Below are positions 60,199 through 64,000 of a stretch of 64,000 nt of DNA, in pieces. The notes beneath the pieces are model-generated. The model worked only from the letters and a program-made list of their open reading frames with translations. It ran no database searches and was not told the origin of the DNA. The stretch spans positions 120,215-184,214 of the forward strand of contig CAJQUW010014767.1 in the NCBI GenBank assembly GCA_907163375.1, written 5' to 3'. Source of the stretch: Prostheceraeus crozeri (lineage: Eukaryota; Platyhelminthes; Polycladida; Euryleptidae). A program made the position numbers and the translations under genes. Numbering within the stretch: position 1 is the stretch's first letter; each line of letters starts with the position of its first letter.

Positions 60199-60840
60199 AT
60201 GAACACGAGTTGTTGAACACGTAAAAATGTTATCATTTGCAAATGCCCTTTATGGTGCCAGCTCATATGTCAATGACCAAACCAATAACAGATAAATGAA
60301 ACCAGTCTCTGAACACCAGACCAAACCATGTCATGATGTGATTACCACTTTGTAAATACATGAATGTAATTAGTATTGTACAGTTGATTTGTTGGGTTGT
60401 TTTATTTAAAGAAAGAGTACATAAACTTTCTTTTCATCCTTTGTTTAGATAAGAGAAATTAAAAAATTTTGTAATGGAAGCTATTTATTTGAATCAATCA
60501 GTCATTTATATTTATATATATTTCAAGAAGTGTGAAGTTGTGAATCATTCTGTCTACAGATGCTTTTGGAGATCCTACCTACCTCTTTTTCAGCTTTATT
60601 ATTGTGAATCATTGTGATAATAGTTCGTATGCCCTCTTCATATTCCTTCTCGAATCCAAAGATATTCTTGGGGTCGTATCTTGTATATGCACGTTTTATG
60701 GCATAAATGTTTTATGACTAGTAAGCAATTCAGCCAGTTGGTTAAATCCAACAGTAAACTATCAAGATAGATCTCAGTTATTCATTTTGAAGTTTGATGG
60801 TCAAATATTTCATGATTAAAGTCTGTATAGTCGATTAAAA
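60199..60840 (+). other. TNK2: probable 3' UTR of the ACK-like gene
   Basis: AT-rich DNA follows the TGA stop. ATTAAA polyadenylation words lie at 60458-60463, 60815-60820 and 60834-60839. I cannot tell which is used. No other feature is seen. Confidence 0.55.
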
Positions 60841-61829
60841 ATCAAAACAATTGCTGGAGCAAGAACATATAATTCTTGTAATACCGAAACACATTGTTTT
60901 GGAGCAATAAGTTCGATTTATCAAACAGCAATCGAATTCTGTACATCGACTGTATATCTGCATCGCATATTATGCCTACCTGTAAGCAATTAAAAAATAA
61001 TACATTTTTAGTAATACAATTCATGTTTAATCGAACGAGGAGGACGATACGTTGGCAAATAATACCAGTAAACTCAGAGAAAAATATTATAATTTGGTAT
61101 TAACTTGTTTTTTTTTTAGCTTTCCATAAATGTTAACATTAAATGTAATAGAGCCATTGTTCATTTATCATCGTCCATATCTGTTCATTTCTGGATCATG
61201 ATGCTGTAATTAATTTCCAAACGTTTTCATAAAATATCGCAATTGTTTTCAAATGTCTGCAATGAAAATATAATGGAAATCGAAGTATTGTCTCTTGTTT
61301 TTCTTTGCGATTCGTGCACAGGCCTTAACGTTAAGCGAATAGCCTACATTGTGTACGCAAGTATTGATCCTTATTCCTTGCAACAGTTTGCAGATGCAAT
61401 TTTCATATAGTTTATTCCGTGAAACTATTACCAACAGTTGTCGAATCAACATGACTATTAGTTCGATTTTTTATCACAAGATAACACTTGAAATTTCCTA
61501 CTGATTTAATATATATGACAGCTGTCAGAACTCTCCACCAGGTTACTATTTCAATATCAATGATCATTTCATTCTGACTGCCTTAAATAGACTATTAAAA
61601 GAATTTTGTGAGCTTTACGAATTGTACAATGCGAAAATTAAGACTTATCTAAATAGTAGATTTCGAAGAATTCACCAAGGAGTCGGTAGGTTTATGCGGT
61701 ACGACCTATCACAGAGCATTAATTTCAATCATTGGCTTGGCAAGTTGAACAGAGCACGCAGGTGTGGGGATCTATTATTCCCGACAAAGCGGTCCAATCA
61801 ATGCAGGCACATCACTGTATGAAGGGAAC
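60841..61829. other. no gene seen
   Basis: AT-rich DNA between the ACK-like gene and the LINE fragment. No supportable exon. Confidence 0.5.
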
Positions 61830-63240
61830 ATGAGGGAGAACGGGGCCAGCTGATACATTTTTTGAGATTCTTATGCAAGGATGTAGGAAGGAATATAAGG
61901 TTATAAGGCAATAATTATACAATTAAAAGGACAGAGCGCATGGAATAACTGACCTGTATGTACACATAAATGCTACGAGATCGGAAGGGCGATTAGATGA
62001 TGGAGGAAATGCAGGAAACACAAGTCGCTTAAGTGATGTGAACAAAGGGGAACAGTATTCTATTAAGGACACAAACACAATTAATCCGAAATATACGCGG
62101 CGCAGGTCAAAGGGATTTAAAACCGGCCGCAATATGCGCAACGCATACAGTCTTTGAGAGGCACGTTTGTTTACAGCTCAAATGAGACGTCCCCACATAA
62201 GATCCGGAGTGAATAGGACAGCCTGAGAATTTTAAACTGCTCAACAACATTGAAGCTACAGGCAGAAACAGGTGGAAGTACCCGGGGATGGGTATCCATA
62301 AGAATTTGCACTTCGAATAGCATTGAGTGACAGTCCTACAGAATTAGACCAAATTCTATATGTTCATAGGTCTTGTATTTTTGGGATAAGAGGGACCAAG
62401 TTGGTTTGATCGGTAATGAGGAGGTACAGTCCATCAACAACTTTTATGACAGTACTGGAGGGATGCACAGATGAAGATAGAGCCAATCACGGTGTTGAGA
62501 AGGAAGGGGCCTAAGATTGACCCTTGAGGAATGCCGCTAACTACAGGCAATGAAGTCACTGATGCTGCGTGAAGTTTTGACGGGTGCTTGTGTTCTGTCG
62601 CAAAGTATTCAAAGATCCAATTGATGAAGCCGAGATGAACCATTTGTGGTGAAGACGCTTGATAGATACACTAATGTCCAGTTGGTCGAAAGCCTTGCTA
62701 AAATCGTAGGCCAGTACGGCACACCCCCCAGGATCGTATCCAGCTTTCCTCAAGAGCTGATGTAATAGCATCATGCTTTTGCAATTAAACGCAGCCGTTT
62801 GTCGATGAGTGCTTGCGGCCACCGAATTGATATTTTCCGAATGCACGATGAAATAAATTCTATGACTGATCTCAGGACCAACGTTCACAAATCTGGACGG
62901 TATGGGTGCCAGGGAAATCGTCTCAGTCATCGATGGAAGGAGGTGACGTTTTAGGGATAGGAGTGATAACGCTCTGTTTCCAAGTAAGAAGGAAGATTTT
63001 CGGAGAGGATGGACTCGTTAAATGATATGGGTCAATGGTGCGCCTAATAAAGCAGCTGAATCTTTCTAAATCACGGTAGGTAATGTTTTTCCGGCATCCC
63101 AGAAGCTTTGGTGTGGTTTTAACTGTTGAGAGTAAATGTAACATCCACCTAGTAAATGAGAGGCATCCAATTGTCGTCACTGTCTTGATAACACATTCGT
63201 AGAACAGATCCTGGTGCTGTAAAGAAGCAACCATGAGTTT
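61830..63240 (-). pseudogene. LINE reverse transcriptase fragment
   Basis: Non-LTR reverse transcriptase landmarks occur in order on the minus strand: WKQSVITPIPKTSPPS (about 62940-63000), ETISLAPIPSRF (~62920), the catalytic-region motif VLAYDFSKAFDQLD (~62680), SGIPQGSILGPFLL (~62520) and, further on, FVSLIEYCSPLF (~62070) from the thumb. They lie in alternating frames, so at least three frame changes have accumulated. The endonuclease domain is not seen, suggesting 5' truncation. The DFSKAFD and IPQGSILGP signatures place it in the broad Jockey/CR1/L2 group. I cannot assign a clade more closely. Confidence 0.9.
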
Positions 63241-64000
63241 AATAAATTTGCAGCATCGCTTTTGATGTGGAAGTTGCTAGAAATTGAGTCTATGACCAGA
63301 TGACAATGATGTTTTAGTACCGCGGACTTCACCAACAGCCTACATAATTCCTTATAGCATTGACAAGAGCCTTATGAGCCCATTTAGTTTTCTCAGTAGT
63401 AATCATTGATCTCCACTTTGCAGCTCAAATGATTATACAACGAATAAGTTCGCTTGCGATATGCGTCCCATCTTCTGTTCTTAGTGATTTGACACAGGTG
63501 TTATATAATGCTAGTTCTCTTAGGATAAATCAATGGGTTCTGGGGAAAAAGTGTTTAGGGCTGCATCATTGAATTGCGTCCTTTAGAGAAAGCATTTATC
63601 GTCAATGGATAGACTCATAGATCATAAATACCGTATTTTACTCTAATAAACCCGGGGGGCGTCTATTAATTCAGATCCGCTCTGACCAGGGTTCTAATAG
63701 AGGCCCGGTTCTATTGGAGGCCCGGGTTCTAATAAAATTACATTGAAAAATGATCACAAAAAAAATTAAAAATGTACTTCAACCATAGAACTTCGTTTGA
63801 ACCTTACTAAAAATGCTGGCCATTTGTAGACAGTTTTTGCTGTTTACTGCTCAGTATACCGTAGCCGAAAGTCTTTTTACATCACTATCGCCATGGCATA
63901 TTGAGTGGCGATTGTGAGAGGATTATGAACGATCCATAAGCAACCCGGCAATTGAAATTCATCACAAAAAAATCAAAGACCCACCCGCTGTGCAAAGGAA
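63241..64000. other. no gene seen; repeat patch near 63.7 kb
   Basis: There is no supportable exon before the window ends. The only structured patch is the GGCGTCTATTAAT repeat at 63628-63740. Confidence 0.5.
63628..63740. repeat. CCCGGGGGGCGTCTATTAA-type repeat
   Basis: The phrase ATACCGTATTTTACTCTAAT leads into AAACCCGGGGGGCGTCTATT. It is followed by 2.5 tandem units of about 18 bp (GTTCTAATAGAGGCCCG, GTTCTATTGGAGGCCCGG, GTTCTAATAAAA) at 63691-63736. It resembles dispersed GGCGTCTATTA elements of marine invertebrates. The window end may cut the element. Confidence 0.6.

Noticed and set aside
1-64000. LTR, endogenous-virus or Polinton-type element; CRISPR array
   Set aside because: No paired long terminal repeats, capsid, envelope or integrase-type coding sequence was seen, and no evenly spaced short-repeat array. 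The reverse transcriptase traces carry non-LTR (LINE) signatures.

Overview
This is an AT-rich, gene-poor, transposon-rich stretch of an animal nuclear genome. There are no operons or ribosome-binding sites, coding DNA is split by GT-AG introns, and the repeats are typical of animals: hAT, Tc1 and mariner elements, Harbinger-like MITEs and LINEs. The only host gene I can name is the 3' terminal exon of an ACK/TNK2-family non-receptor tyrosine kinase. The repeat types and the many TAGGCCTA palindromes remind me of marine invertebrates such as echinoderms, hemichordates or molluscs. That is an impression; the sequence alone does not name the species.

Layout. 1-3.74 kb: two copies of a ~1.1 kb direct repeat that differ by many tiny indels, followed by a 204-bp hairpin MITE. 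6.2-7.6 kb: an internally deleted Tc1 (DD34E) element. 10.25-14.53 kb: a nearly complete hAT transposon with an exact 8-bp target duplication and an intron-bearing transposase gene on the minus strand, now broken by frameshifts. 14.9-16.2 kb: a non-autonomous hAT element holding a ~183-bp tandem duplication. 16.2-23.4 kb: no recognisable gene. 23.46-24.7 kb: a young foldback element with 364-bp arms. 24.7-26.2 kb: another non-autonomous hAT element, rich in AATCCCGGGATT words, with an exact 8-bp duplication. 30.0-30.75 kb: a hAT-like element with GGAGTC-rich ends. 32.39-33.14 kb: a 750-bp near-perfect palindrome. 33.5-35.3 kb: a complete-length mariner with ~194-bp inverted repeats and a frameshifted transposase. 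36.7-38.9 kb: a Harbinger-like element with TAA flanks; relatives lie at 27.4 and 51.1 kb. 39.8 kb: a degenerate tRNA-like sequence. 45.6-46.3 kb: another non-autonomous hAT element. 47.3-48.2 kb: a GATTATGATTGATT-rich repeat. 50.3-51.0 kb (plus) and 61.8-63.2 kb (minus): decayed LINE reverse transcriptase fragments.

The ACK-like exon (58857-60198, plus) carries the C-terminal half of the protein: a DPF motif, a proline-rich region with a THYWVIP block, a YINV motif and a C-terminal UBA domain. No kinase, SH3 or CRIB exon was found in the window. About 6 kb upstream, a composite CRE/E-box (52723-52735) precedes a short ATG-bearing stretch that ends in a GTAAGG donor and has the right phase to splice into this exon. 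It is a speculative alternative promoter for a kinase-less form.

Apart from the ACK exon, nearly all recognisable coding sequence belongs to transposons, and none of the transposase genes looks intact. I saw no LTR, viral or Polinton-type element and no CRISPR array.
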